A stretch of 64,000 nt of DNA. Source: Pseudomonas asiatica (lineage in GTDB: Bacteria; Pseudomonadota; Gammaproteobacteria; Pseudomonadales; Pseudomonadaceae). The DNA is taken from the NCBI RefSeq assembly GCF_040214835.1, contig NZ_CP157874.1:4282001-4346000 (forward strand), written 5' to 3'. This document shows, one piece after another, positions 9,043 to 17,351 of this stretch (the first letter of the stretch is position 1; every line of letters starts with the position of its first letter). The notes beneath the pieces are model-generated. The model was not told where the DNA came from and made no database searches. It saw only the letters and a list, made by a program, of their open reading frames with translations. A program made the translations under genes and the position numbers.

Positions 9043-9069
9043 AAAAAAGCCCGGCCATGCAGGCCGGGC
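9043..9069 (-). terminator. Rho-independent terminator of azoR
   Basis: Read on the minus strand: GCCCGGCC-TGCAT-GGCCGGGC followed by six T. The 8-bp perfect GC-rich stem with a T run lies 54 bases past the azoR stop codon. Confidence 0.9.
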
Positions 9070-9122
9070 AGGTACACCCAAAGGAGCAACAACAGGTGTC
9101 AGGGTTGGGAATTCGCTAAGCC

Positions 9123-9722
9123 TCAGGCCACCGCCGCCAGCTTGGCCTTGGCCTGGTTGACGCCCTTCTCGTGGAAGTCAGGGCTCATGTTCAGGCCTTC
9201 GGCATGGATGAAGTCGACATCGTGAATGCCGATGAAGGCCATTACCTGGCGCAGGTACGGTTCCTGGTGGTCGCTGGTGGCGCCGGCGTGGATGCCGCCA
9301 CGGGCAGTCAGGACGATGGCGCGCTTGCCGGTCAGCAAGCCCTGCGGGCCGGTGGGGGTGTACTTGAAGGTGATGCCGGCACGCAGCACGTGGTCCAGCC
9401 AGGCCTTCAGGGTGCTGGGGATGGTGAAGTTGTACATCGGCGCAGCCATCACCAGCACGTCGGCGGCGAGCAGTTCATCGGTCAGTTCGTTGGAGCGGGC
9501 CAAGGCGTCCAGCTCGGCAGCACTACGCTGTTCTTCGGGCTTCATCCAGCCACCCAGCAGGTTGGCGTCCAGGTGCGGCACCGGGTTCACGGCCAGGTCG
9601 CGCACACTGATCTGATCGGCCGGGTGGGCGGCCTGCCACTGCTGGATGAAATCACGGGTCAGCTGACGGGAAACGGAATCCTGCTGGCGGGCGCTGCTTT
9701 CGATGATCAGTACGCGGGACAT
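9123..9722 (-). CDS. azoR: FMN-dependent NADH-azoreductase
   Basis: 199 residues, the usual AzoR length. It has the flavodoxin-like N-terminus (SRVLIIESSARQQDSVSRQL), the flavin-contact motif PMYNFTIPSTLK, and the downstream TARGG loop. The enzyme reduces azo dyes and quinones with NADH in the cytoplasm, probably as a quinone detoxifier. A GGAGG ribosome-binding site lies just before the ATG. It ends in its own rho-independent terminator. The upstream region (9781-9826) carries two ATCGAT-centred repeats that may be operator sites. A LysR-type gene is nearby at 10195, separated by one small gene, so control by it is possible but unproven. Confidence 0.92.
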   Translation of the reverse strand: MSRVLIIESSARQQDSVSRQLTRDFIQQWQAAHPADQISVRDLAVNPVPHLDANLLGGWMKPEEQRSAAELDALARSNELTDELLAADVLVMAAPMYNFTIPSTLKAWLDHVLRAGITFKYTPTGPQGLLTGKRAIVLTARGGIHAGATSDHQEPYLRQVMAFIGIHDVDFIHAEGLNMSPDFHEKGVNQAKAKLAAVA

Positions 9723-9780
9723 GGGGGGCCTCCATCGGCAAAAAGGGTTGCGATTCGATGGAGGTGAGATTACGGCTTGA

Positions 9781-9826
9781 CCTATCGATAAAAAAGCGTA
9801 AAAAGTGGGTTCAATCTATCGATTTA
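9781..9826. promoter_or_regulatory. Two ATCGAT-centred sites upstream of azoR
   Basis: CTATCGATAA (from 9782) and CTATCGATTT (from 9815) are two copies of CTATCGAT placed 33 bases apart, about three helical turns, roughly 60-100 bases upstream of the azoR start. The stretch is AT-rich against a GC-rich background. This looks like a paired operator for a LysR- or TetR-type regulator; the regulator is unknown. Confidence 0.4.
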
Positions 9827-9831
9827 TCAGT

Positions 9832-10146
9832 TTATTCTGCACTGCAGTTCAAGGCGATCCGTAATTTGATGATCTGCCGGTTGAACTTGGCAGTGACATC
9901 GACGCTTTTACCGGCCGGTACGTTCACCCGTCGCACCCGTGGTGCCTCGGGGCCATTGCGGAAAGTCACCTTGCACGCGGCCGGTACCTGCCCATAGTTG
10001 TTGAGGGTGATGGCGCCAATGTCATAGGCCGTGTCATAGGCGGTGTAGTCGAGCTTCACCCCGGTCAGTTCCTTCTCAACGTCGATGGGATAAGCCATGG
10101 CCCCGAGGGGCAGGCACATCAGTATTGCCGCACAACATTTCTTCAT
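9832..10146 (-). CDS. Small secreted hypothetical protein
   Basis: 104 residues with a Sec signal peptide (MKKCCAAILMCLPLGAMA, cut before YPIDVEKEL). The mature part has two cysteines (AACKVTF and ALNCSAE) and an alternating beta-type pattern (VRRVNVPAGKSVDVTAKF), resembling a small Ig-like or pilus-chaperone-like strand fold. I do not recognise the function. A strong ribosome-binding site (AAGGAGAG) precedes the ATG. It diverges from the LysR gene with only 48 bases between the start codons, so the two share a regulatory region. Confidence 0.75.
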   Translation of the reverse strand: MKKCCAAILMCLPLGAMAYPIDVEKELTGVKLDYTAYDTAYDIGAITLNNYGQVPAACKVTFRNGPEAPRVRRVNVPAGKSVDVTAKFNRQIIKLRIALNCSAE

Positions 10147-10194
10147 GGGCCGCTCTCCTTGAAAGAGCGCAGCTTAGGACAACAGGAGCGAAAG

Positions 10195-11118
10195 ATGAAA
10201 GCGCCGCGCGTAACCCTTGACCAGTGGCGAACCCTGCAGGCAGTGGTCGATCACGGTGGGTTTGCCCAGGCCGCCGAGGCACTGCACCGCTCGCAGTCAT
10301 CGGTCAGCTACACCGTGGCCCGCATGCAGGAGCAACTGGGCGTGCCGCTGCTGCGCATCGACGGCCGCAAGGCGGTGCTCACCGAGGCCGGCAATGTCCT
10401 GCTGCGCCGTTCGCGCCACCTGGTCAAGCAGGCCAGCCAGCTCGAAGACCTTGCCCACCACATGGAACAGGGCTGGGAGGCCGAGGTACGCCTGGTGGTC
10501 GATGCCGCCTACCCCAGTGCCCGCCTGGTCCGCGCCCTGGCCGCGTTCATGCCGCAGAGCCGTGGCTGCCGGGTACGCCTGCGTGAAGAAGTGCTGTCTG
10601 GCGTCGAGGAAGTGATGCACGAAGGCATCGCCGACCTGGCCATCAGCAGCTACAGCATCGGCGGCTACCTGGGCGCCGAACTGAGCGCGGTGGAATTCGT
10701 CGCCGTCGCCCACCCCGAACACAGCCTGCACCGCCTGGGCCGCGAACTGACCTTCCAGGACCTGGAAAGCCAGTTGCAGGTGGTAATCCGCGACTCCGGC
10801 CGCGCCCAGCCACGCGATGTCGGCTGGCTGGGTGCCGAGCAACGCTGGACCGTCGGTAGCCTGGGCACCGCCGCTACCTTCGTCAGCAGTGGCCTGGGCT
10901 TTGCCTGGCTGCCCCGCCACATGATCGAGCGCGAGCTGCGCGAAGGCGTGCTCAAGCCGTTGCCGCTGGATCAGGGTGGCAGCCGCCACCCACTGTTCTA
11001 CCTTTATTCGAGCAAAGAGAAGACCTTGGGCCCGGCTACGCAGATTCTCATCGACCTGCTGCGCAATTTCGACACCGCGCCACTGGACGTGCCCTTCGCA
11101 GCCCCCCCACAAGCCTGA
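10195..11118 (+). CDS. LysR-family transcriptional regulator
   Basis: 307 residues from the ATG at 10195, which has AGGAG six bases upstream. An upstream TTG at 10159 is less likely. The N-terminal winged helix is typical (LDQWRTLQAVVDHGGFAQAA, then HRSQSSVSYTVARMQEQLG and PLLRIDGRKAVLTEAG); the C-terminal effector domain spans about residues 85-295. It lies 13 bases before an alpha/beta hydrolase gene on the same strand and diverges from a small secreted protein gene. Its targets and inducer are unknown; the hydrolase or the divergent gene are the natural candidates. Confidence 0.92.
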   Translation: MKAPRVTLDQWRTLQAVVDHGGFAQAAEALHRSQSSVSYTVARMQEQLGVPLLRIDGRKAVLTEAGNVLLRRSRHLVKQASQLEDLAHHMEQGWEAEVRLVVDAAYPSARLVRALAAFMPQSRGCRVRLREEVLSGVEEVMHEGIADLAISSYSIGGYLGAELSAVEFVAVAHPEHSLHRLGRELTFQDLESQLQVVIRDSGRAQPRDVGWLGAEQRWTVGSLGTAATFVSSGLGFAWLPRHMIERELREGVLKPLPLDQGGSRHPLFYLYSSKEKTLGPATQILIDLLRNFDTAPLDVPFAAPPQA

Positions 11119-11131
11119 GAGGACCGCGCCC

Positions 11132-11944
11132 ATGGCCTATTTCGAACATGAAGGATGCGCACTGCATTACGAGGAATATGGCCAGGGCGAACCCCTGGTA
11201 TTGCTGCATGGCCTGGGCTCCAGCTGCCAGGACTGGGAGCTGCAGGTGCCGGTGCTCAGCCGCCACTACCGGGTAATCCTCATGGACATCCGCGGCCACG
11301 GCCGCTCCGACAAGCCACGCGACGGTTACCAGATCGCCACCTTCAGCGCCGACCTGCTGGCCCTGCTCGAACACCTGCACACCGGCCCGGTGCACATCGT
11401 CGGCCTGTCCATGGGTGGCATGGTCGGCTTCCAGTTCGCCGTCGATCACCCGCAGTGGCTGCGCAGCCTGTGCATCGTCAACAGCGCCCCCGAGGTCAAG
11501 CGCCGCACCCGCAGTGACTGGGCATGGTGGCTCAAGCGCTGGGGCCTGGCGCGCCTGCTCAGTGTCGAAACCGTCGGCAAGGGCCTGGCCGAGCGGCTGT
11601 TCCCCAAACCGCAGCAGGCCGAACTGCGGCACAAGATGGCCCAGCGCTGGGCACGCAACGACAAGCGCGCCTACCTCAAGAGTTTCGACGCCATCGTCGA
11701 CTGGGGCGTGCAGGAACGCATCGGCCAGATCCACTGTCCTACCCTGGTGATCGCCGCCGACCACGATTACACCCCGATACAACTGAAAGAACGCTACGTC
11801 GCCCTGATGCCCCACGCCAGGCTGGTGGTCATCGACGATTCCCGGCACGCTACCCCCCTCGACCAACCCGAGGTCTTCAACCAGACCCTGCTGCAGTTCC
11901 TTGCAGCCGCTTCCACCTCTCAAGGATCTTTGAGCCCATGCTGA
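11132..11944 (+). CDS. Alpha/beta-hydrolase fold protein
   Basis: 270 residues. The oxyanion-side motif LHGLGSS, the nucleophile elbow GLSMGG, a likely acid Asp in AADHDYTP and the catalytic His in DSRHATP give a complete Ser-Asp-His triad. This layout is shared by esterases, epoxide/haloalkane hydrolases and 3-oxoadipate enol-lactonase-like enzymes. The reaction cannot be told. No signal peptide, so cytoplasmic. A TGAGAGGA site precedes the ATG. The gene follows the LysR gene and its last seven bases overlap the start of the cyclophilin gene (ATGCTGA), so translation of the two is probably coupled. Confidence 0.88.
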   Translation: MAYFEHEGCALHYEEYGQGEPLVLLHGLGSSCQDWELQVPVLSRHYRVILMDIRGHGRSDKPRDGYQIATFSADLLALLEHLHTGPVHIVGLSMGGMVGFQFAVDHPQWLRSLCIVNSAPEVKRRTRSDWAWWLKRWGLARLLSVETVGKGLAERLFPKPQQAELRHKMAQRWARNDKRAYLKSFDAIVDWGVQERIGQIHCPTLVIAADHDYTPIQLKERYVALMPHARLVVIDDSRHATPLDQPEVFNQTLLQFLAAASTSQGSLSPC

Positions 11945-12495
11945 AAAAACTCCTGCTCACCGCCTGCTCGGTCGCCTTCGCCACCAGCGTCATGGCCTCC
12001 GACAAGACCCCGCACGTACTGCTGGACACCAGCTTCGGCCAGGTCGAAATCGAACTGAATGCCGAGAAGGCGCCGGTCAGTACCAAGAACTTCCTCGAGT
12101 ACGTCGACAGCGGCTTCTACAACAACACCATCTTCCACCGGGTAATTCCGGGCTTCATGGTCCAGGGCGGCGGTTTCACCGACCAGATGGTCCAGAAAGA
12201 CACCAAGGACCCGATCAAGAACGAGGCCAGCAACGGCCTGCAGAACACCCGTGGCACGCTGTCGATGGCGCGTACCTCCAACCCGAACTCGGCTACCAGC
12301 CAGTTCTTCATCAACGTCGCCGACAACGATTTTCTCAATCCGGGCCGCGACGCCGGTTACGCCGTGTTCGGCAAAGTGACCAAGGGCATGGAGGTGGTAG
12401 ACCAGATCGTCAATTCACCGACCACCGTCAAGAAAGGCATGCGCGATGTGCCGGCCGATCCGGTCTACATCAAGTCCGCCAAACGCATCGACTGA
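11938..12495 (+). CDS. ppiA: Periplasmic peptidyl-prolyl cis-trans isomerase (cyclophilin A type)
   Basis: 185 residues. A Sec signal peptide ([20 protein letters not shown]) is followed by a full cyclophilin domain: [42 protein letters not shown] and [11 protein letters not shown]. The signal peptide makes this the periplasmic PpiA rather than cytoplasmic PpiB. It speeds proline isomerisation in exported proteins. It overlaps the preceding hydrolase by seven bases and is followed 62 bases later by an ABC exporter gene, so the set LysR-hydrolase-ppiA-ABC may be one transcript. Confidence 0.93.
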   Translation: MLKKLLLTACSVAFATSVMASDKTPHVLLDTSFGQVEIELNAEKAPVSTKNFLEYVDSGFYNNTIFHRVIPGFMVQGGGFTDQMVQKDTKDPIKNEASNGLQNTRGTLSMARTSNPNSATSQFFINVADNDFLNPGRDAGYAVFGKVTKGMEVVDQIVNSPTTVKKGMRDVPADPVYIKSAKRID

Positions 12496-12557
12496 CCGCA
12501 GGTTTCACAGGGACGTGAAACCTTCCGGGGTCGGGTAGCACAGGAGTCTTGTCACCC

Positions 12558-14390
12558 ATGCTGTACCGCCGTTTCGAGCAACTGATCGACATCTTCCGCG
12601 ACGCGCCCAGCGAGTCGCCACCCGGCCAGGTGTGGCCGTTCTACCTCTACTACCTGCGCCAGGTGTGGCCGAGCTTTGTCGCCCTGCTGGTGGTGGGCCT
12701 GGTCGCCTCGCTGATCGAGGTGGCGATGTTCAGCTACCTCAGCCGCATCATCGACCTGGCACAGGGTACGCCCAATGCCAGTTTCTTCAGCGAACACAGC
12801 GGCGAGCTGATCTGGATGCTGGTGGTGATCCTGCTGCTGCGGCCGGTATTCTTCGGCCTGCACGACCTGCTGGTGCACCAGACCATCAACCCCGGCATGA
12901 CCAGCCTGATCCGCTGGCAGAACCACACCTATGTGCTCAAGCAGAGCCTGAACTTCTTCCAGAGCGACTTCGCCGGGCGCATCGCCCAGCGCATCATGCA
13001 GACCGGCAACTCACTGCGCGACTCTGCGGTGCAGGCGGTGGATGCGCTATGGCACGTGCTGATCTACGCCATCACCTCACTGGTGCTGTTCGCCGAGGCC
13101 GACTGGCGCCTGATGCTGCCGCTGCTGTTGTGGATCGCCGGCTACATCGCCGCGCTGTTCTACTTCGTCCCCCGGGTGAAGGAGCGTTCGGTGATTTCCT
13201 CCGACGCCCGCTCCAAGCTGATGGGGCGCATCGTCGACGGCTACACCAACATCGCCACCCTCAAGCTGTTCGCCCATACCGACTTCGAGCAGCAGTACGC
13301 CCGCGAAGCGATCCGCGAACAGACAGAGAAAACCCAGCTGGCCGCACGCGTGGTCACCAGCATGGACGTGGTCATCACCACCCTCAATGGCCTGCTGGTG
13401 GTCGCCACCACCGGCCTGGCGCTGTGGCTGTGGAGCCAGTCGCTGATCACCGTCGGCGCCATCGCCCTGGCCACCGGCCTGGTGATCCGCATCGTCAACA
13501 TGTCGGGCTGGATCATGTGGGTGGTCAACGGCATCTTCGAGAACATCGGCATGGTCCAGGACGGCCTGCAGACCATCGCCCAGCCGGTCACCGTCACCGA
13601 CCGGCCCAACGCACCGGCGCTCAAGGTAAGCCGCGGTGCGGTGCGTTTCGATGACGTGGACTTCCATTACGGCAAGGCCGCCAACGTGATCGAAGGGCTC
13701 GACCTGGACATCCGCCCGGGCGAGAAGATCGGCCTGATCGGCCCGTCCGGGGCAGGCAAGTCGACCCTGGTCAACCTGCTGCTACGGCTGTATGACGTGC
13801 AGGGCGGGCGCATCCTCATCGACGGCCAGGACATTGCCGAAGTGAGCCAGGCCAGCCTGCGCGCGCAGATCGGCATGATCACCCAGGACACCTCGCTGCT
13901 GCACCGCTCGATCCGCGACAACCTGCTGTATGGTCGCCCCGGTGCCAGCGAGGCGGCGCTGCATGAAGCGGTGCGCCGGGCCCGCGCCGACGAGTTCATC
14001 CCGCAGTTGTCGGACGCCCAGGGGCGCACCGGTTTCGATGCCCATGTGGGCGAGCGCGGGGTCAAGCTGTCGGGTGGCCAGCGCCAGCGCATCGCGATTG
14101 CCCGGGTGCTGCTGAAAAATGCACCGATCCTGATCATGGACGAGGCCACTTCGGCGCTGGACTCGGAGGTGGAGGCAGCGATCCAGGAAAGCCTGGAGAC
14201 GCTGATGCAGGGCAAGACAGTGATCGCCATTGCCCACCGGCTTTCCACCATTGCGCGGATGGACCGGCTGGTGGTGCTGGACAAGGGGCGGATTGTCGAG
14301 AGTGGCAGCCATAGTGAACTGCTGGAGCAGCAAGGCTTGTATGCCCGGTTGTGGCATCACCAGACCGGGGGGTTTGTCGGGGTCGACTGA
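12558..14390 (+). CDS. ABC transporter, fused permease and ATPase (exporter type)
   Basis: 610 residues. The N-terminal transmembrane domain with about six helices spans residues 40-320; the nucleotide-binding domain follows with Walker A GPSGAGKST, signature LSGGQ, Walker B LIMDEATSALD and H-loop AHRLST. This is a half-size exporter that should act as a homodimer, of the MsbA/lipid or multidrug type. The cargo is unknown. The ATG at 12558 is preferred over a TTG at 12549 because AGGAG at 12542-12546 is too close to the TTG, although 11 bases to the ATG is slightly long. Confidence 0.9.
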   Translation: MLYRRFEQLIDIFRDAPSESPPGQVWPFYLYYLRQVWPSFVALLVVGLVASLIEVAMFSYLSRIIDLAQGTPNASFFSEHSGELIWMLVVILLLRPVFFGLHDLLVHQTINPGMTSLIRWQNHTYVLKQSLNFFQSDFAGRIAQRIMQTGNSLRDSAVQAVDALWHVLIYAITSLVLFAEADWRLMLPLLLWIAGYIAALFYFVPRVKERSVISSDARSKLMGRIVDGYTNIATLKLFAHTDFEQQYAREAIREQTEKTQLAARVVTSMDVVITTLNGLLVVATTGLALWLWSQSLITVGAIALATGLVIRIVNMSGWIMWVVNGIFENIGMVQDGLQTIAQPVTVTDRPNAPALKVSRGAVRFDDVDFHYGKAANVIEGLDLDIRPGEKIGLIGPSGAGKSTLVNLLLRLYDVQGGRILIDGQDIAEVSQASLRAQIGMITQDTSLLHRSIRDNLLYGRPGASEAALHEAVRRARADEFIPQLSDAQGRTGFDAHVGERGVKLSGGQRQRIAIARVLLKNAPILIMDEATSALDSEVEAAIQESLETLMQGKTVIAIAHRLSTIARMDRLVVLDKGRIVESGSHSELLEQQGLYARLWHHQTGGFVGVD

Positions 14391-14399
14391 TTCCTGTAC

Positions 14400-14502
14400 T
14401 GGCCTCTTCGCGGGTGAACCCGCTCCCACAGGGACCGCACAAATTTCACGGTCTGTGCAGTACCTGTGGGAGCGGGTTCACCCGCGAAAGGGCCGGCACA
14501 GG
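14400..14502. repeat. REP pair (inverted)
   Basis: GGCCTCTTCGCGGGTGAACC and the partner GGGTTCACCCGCGAAAGGGCC face each other about 35 bases apart, between the convergent ABC exporter and GNAT-like genes. Confidence 0.9.
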
Positions 14503-14515
14503 CAATATGAATGGA

Positions 14516-15643
14516 TCAGTCCCGGCGATAGGGCAACATCCCCCTGGCCTCCTCGGCATACGCCCGCACCCCTTCCCGCTCCTGCGCCAGAAAATCCTCC
14601 ACCGCCCGCCGCAGCCCCGGGTGCAACAGGTAGTGCCACGACCGCGTCAGCACCGGCTCGAAGCCGCGAATAAGCTTGTGCTCCCCCTGCGCCCCGGCAT
14701 CGAAACGCTGCAGCCCTTCGGCGATGGCAAAGTCCATGCCCTGGTAGAAACAGGTTTCGAAATGCAGCCGGTCGAATTCATCCAGGCAGCCCCAGTAGCG
14801 GCCAAACAGGCTGTCGCCGCCCACCAGGCTAAGGGCCATGGCCACATCACGGCCACCCTGCCGCGCCATCACCACGCGCAAGTTCTCGGGCATGCGCTCT
14901 GCCAGCAGGCTGAAGAACTCGCGTGTCAGGTAGGGCGCACGGCGGCGCACCGCGTAGGTATTGGCGTAGCAGCGGTAGACGAAATCCCACTGCGCCTCAT
15001 CCAGGTCACCCCCACGGTACCAGCGGAATTCAATACCGTGCCCGGCCACCTGTTCACGCTCCTTGCGCATCTGCTTGCGCTTGCGCGAACTCAGGCTGTC
15101 GAGAAAATCCTGGAAGTCACGGTAGCCGTGGTTGCGCCAATGAAACTGGCAGCCCAGGCGCTCCATCCAGCCCGGCTGGCCGGCCAGCTGGTCGTCCAGC
15201 GCCGGCTCGGTGAAATTGATGTGCGCACCAGACAGCCCGCCCTTGCCCAGGTACTCCGGTAACGCCTGCAGTACCAGCAGGCCATCAGCTGGGTCGGCGG
15301 CGAGCAGGCGCGGGCCGCTGACCGGGCTGAACGGCACGGCACCGAGCAGCTTGGGGTAGTAGGCAATGCCAGCCCGCTCACAGGCATCGGCCCAGCCATG
15401 GTCGAACACGTACTCGCCAAACGAGTGCCATTTGCGGTACGCCGGCAGCAGCGCCCGTACCTGCCCGTCACGTTCCAGCACCAGGTGCTCGGCGGCCCAG
15501 CCGGTGTTGCGCGCGACGCTGCCGCTGTCCTCCATGGCGCTGAGAAACGCATGGCGCAGGAACGGTTGGCCGGCCGGCACCAGGGCATCCCAGGTGGCCG
15601 CCGGTAAATCACGCAGATGGGCAAGGCTGTACAGGCTGGTCAC
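14516..15643 (-). CDS. GNAT-like protein of the DUF482/FemAB-related family
   Basis: 375 residues from a GTG at 15643 (VTSLYSLAHLRDLP). A longer frame reaches a TTG at 15700, but that adds residues with no family character; neither start has a strong ribosome-binding site. Recognisable blocks are HAFLSAMEDSGS, SSRKRKQMRKEREQV, and FYQGMDFAIAEGLQRFDAGAQGEHK near the C-terminus, as found in the DUF482 proteins annotated as N-acetyltransferase or 'peptidogalycan biosynthesis' proteins. The fold is of the acyl-CoA N-acyltransferase type. Substrate and role are not known. It is convergent with the ABC exporter and divergent from the porin gene. Confidence 0.8.
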   Translation of the reverse strand: MTSLYSLAHLRDLPAATWDALVPAGQPFLRHAFLSAMEDSGSVARNTGWAAEHLVLERDGQVRALLPAYRKWHSFGEYVFDHGWADACERAGIAYYPKLLGAVPFSPVSGPRLLAADPADGLLVLQALPEYLGKGGLSGAHINFTEPALDDQLAGQPGWMERLGCQFHWRNHGYRDFQDFLDSLSSRKRKQMRKEREQVAGHGIEFRWYRGGDLDEAQWDFVYRCYANTYAVRRRAPYLTREFFSLLAERMPENLRVVMARQGGRDVAMALSLVGGDSLFGRYWGCLDEFDRLHFETCFYQGMDFAIAEGLQRFDAGAQGEHKLIRGFEPVLTRSWHYLLHPGLRRAVEDFLAQEREGVRAYAEEARGMLPYRRD

Positions 15644-15906
15644 GGTTTCGGCTCGCTGTTTCAAGGTACCCAGTATCCCCAAGGAAGGCCCGCCACTCAA
15701 ATCACGATAGCCGGGACAGATCCTTTTATTCTCAATTACTTAACCGCAGTGCCACTAATTCGACATTAATCTGTCATTCGCCCCCGCAATACTTGCGCCT
15801 GTTTTCCGGAACCCCAGAACCTGTCTATTCAGGCCCTTTCCGAAGACATGCCAACACAGGGGCGGGCGCTTGAGCCTCCCCCATCTTATTCAACAGGGAG
15901 AACCTT

Positions 15907-17151
15907 ATGCGTCTTGTTTCTACACTTACCGGAGTGAGCCTCACCGGCATGATGCTGGCTCTGAGTACTCCGGCCAGTGCAGCTGTCGACGCCAAGCTGC
16001 TCGAAATGCTCCGCGCCAATGGCTCGATCAACCAGGCGCAGTACAACGAACTGCAGGCGGACCTGGCTCAAGAAACCAAGGAAAAGGCCGCTCAGAAAGC
16101 TCAGTCCGAACGGATGAGCTCCTTTGAACAGAAAGTGGCATGGGCCGCCAAGACCCAGATCAAGGGTGATGTGCGCCTGCGTTACGAAGACGTCAACGTC
16201 GACGACCCGATCGCTCGCAGCGGCAACCAGGACCGTGAACGCGTACGTGCCCGTGTCGGCTTCTACAGCGAGATCAACCCGCAGGTCGACGCCGGCGTGC
16301 GTGTGGCCACCGGCAGCAGCGCCGATGCCCGCTCGACCAACCAGAGCCTGGACAACTACTTCGAGAAGAAATCGCTGTGGGTCGACCTGGCCTACCTCGA
16401 CTGGCACCCGACTGCCGTCCCGAACCTGCACCTGATCGGCGGCAAGATGCTGCAGCCATGGGTGAGCATGGGCGACATCATCTGGGACAGCGACATCAAC
16501 CCGGAAGGCCTGGCCGCTACCTACAAGACCAACCTCGGCCCGGCCGAAGTGTTCGGCAGCATCGGCCACTACAACCTGAAGGACAACGTCGACGGCGACG
16601 GCGTGCAGTTCAAGCACGACGCACAGCTGTACGCGGCCCAGCTGGGTACCAAGTTCAACGCGGCTGACACCGTCAAGGTCACCGTCGGCGGCAGTATCTA
16701 CGGCTACGACAACGACAAGGAATCTGCTGCCCTGCGTTCGCTGGGCAACACCACCAACGAGTTCCAGCTGGTGGAAGGTTTCGGCCAGGTCGACTTCACC
16801 GGCTTCGCCATCCCGCTGTCGGCCTACGGCCAGTTCGTCAAGAACACCGAAAGCACCGATGGCAAGGACAAGGCCTGGCTGGCTGGTTTGAAGAGCAAGA
16901 TCGGTGCCTGGAGCCTGGACTACAACTACCGCGACGTACAGCGTAACGGTGTAGTCAGCCTGTTCACCGACTCTGACTTCGGTAACGGCTTCACCGGTTC
17001 CCGTGGCCACAAGTTCAAGGTGGGTTACGAAATCGACAAGAACTTCGCCCTCGGCGCGGCCTACATGATTGCCAAGACCGACTTCTCCAACCTGCCGAAC
17101 AGCGATGCTGACGTAGACACGCTGCAGGTAGACCTGGAAGCCAAGTTCTAA
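15907..17151 (+). CDS. Putative outer-membrane porin
   Basis: 414 residues. A signal peptide (ending PASAA) is followed by a short coiled-coil-like N-terminal segment (residues 25-75, rich in Gln, Glu, Lys, Ala) and then a beta-rich domain with alternating aromatic strands (VRLRYEDVNV, GVRVATGSS, LSAYGQFVKN) that ends in KF, as outer-membrane beta-barrels end in an aromatic residue. It fits the Pseudomonas 'putative porin' family. GGGAGAA stands before the ATG. Upstream, 15701-15906, is an AT-richer promoter stretch. A strong terminator follows, so it is a single-gene unit and probably well expressed. Confidence 0.85.
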   Translation: MRLVSTLTGVSLTGMMLALSTPASAAVDAKLLEMLRANGSINQAQYNELQADLAQETKEKAAQKAQSERMSSFEQKVAWAAKTQIKGDVRLRYEDVNVDDPIARSGNQDRERVRARVGFYSEINPQVDAGVRVATGSSADARSTNQSLDNYFEKKSLWVDLAYLDWHPTAVPNLHLIGGKMLQPWVSMGDIIWDSDINPEGLAATYKTNLGPAEVFGSIGHYNLKDNVDGDGVQFKHDAQLYAAQLGTKFNAADTVKVTVGGSIYGYDNDKESAALRSLGNTTNEFQLVEGFGQVDFTGFAIPLSAYGQFVKNTESTDGKDKAWLAGLKSKIGAWSLDYNYRDVQRNGVVSLFTDSDFGNGFTGSRGHKFKVGYEIDKNFALGAAYMIAKTDFSNLPNSDADVDTLQVDLEAKF

Positions 17152-17177
17152 GCGACACCCTGCACTGCTTCACCTGA

Positions 17178-17220
17178 AGCGGGAAATGCCGACCCCATCC
17201 GGCATTTCCCGCTTTTTCTT
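17178..17220 (+). terminator. Rho-independent terminator of the porin gene
   Basis: A perfect 13-bp stem, AGCGGGAAATGCC with GGCATTTCCCGCT, around a ten-base loop, followed by TTTTTCTT. It begins 26 bases after the porin stop codon. Confidence 0.92.
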
Positions 17221-17235
17221 GCCTGGCAGAAATGC

Positions 17236-17340
17236 GCCGGCCTCTTCGCGGGCTCGCCCGCTCCCACAGAATCACCACAGCTCTTGAAAACTGTGGAGTA
17301 CCTGTGGGAGCGGGCAAGCCCGCGAAGAGGCCGGTACAGG
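17236..17340. repeat. REP pair (inverted), variant with GGGCTCGCCCGC / GGGCAAGCCCGC
   Basis: CCGGCCTCTTCGCGGGCTCG and the partner GGGCAAGCCCGCGAAGAGGCC enclose about 40 bases, between the porin terminator and the KAS III-like gene. The central arm differs from the GGGTAAACCCGC class. Confidence 0.9.
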
Positions 17341-17351
17341 CGCCAGATAAA

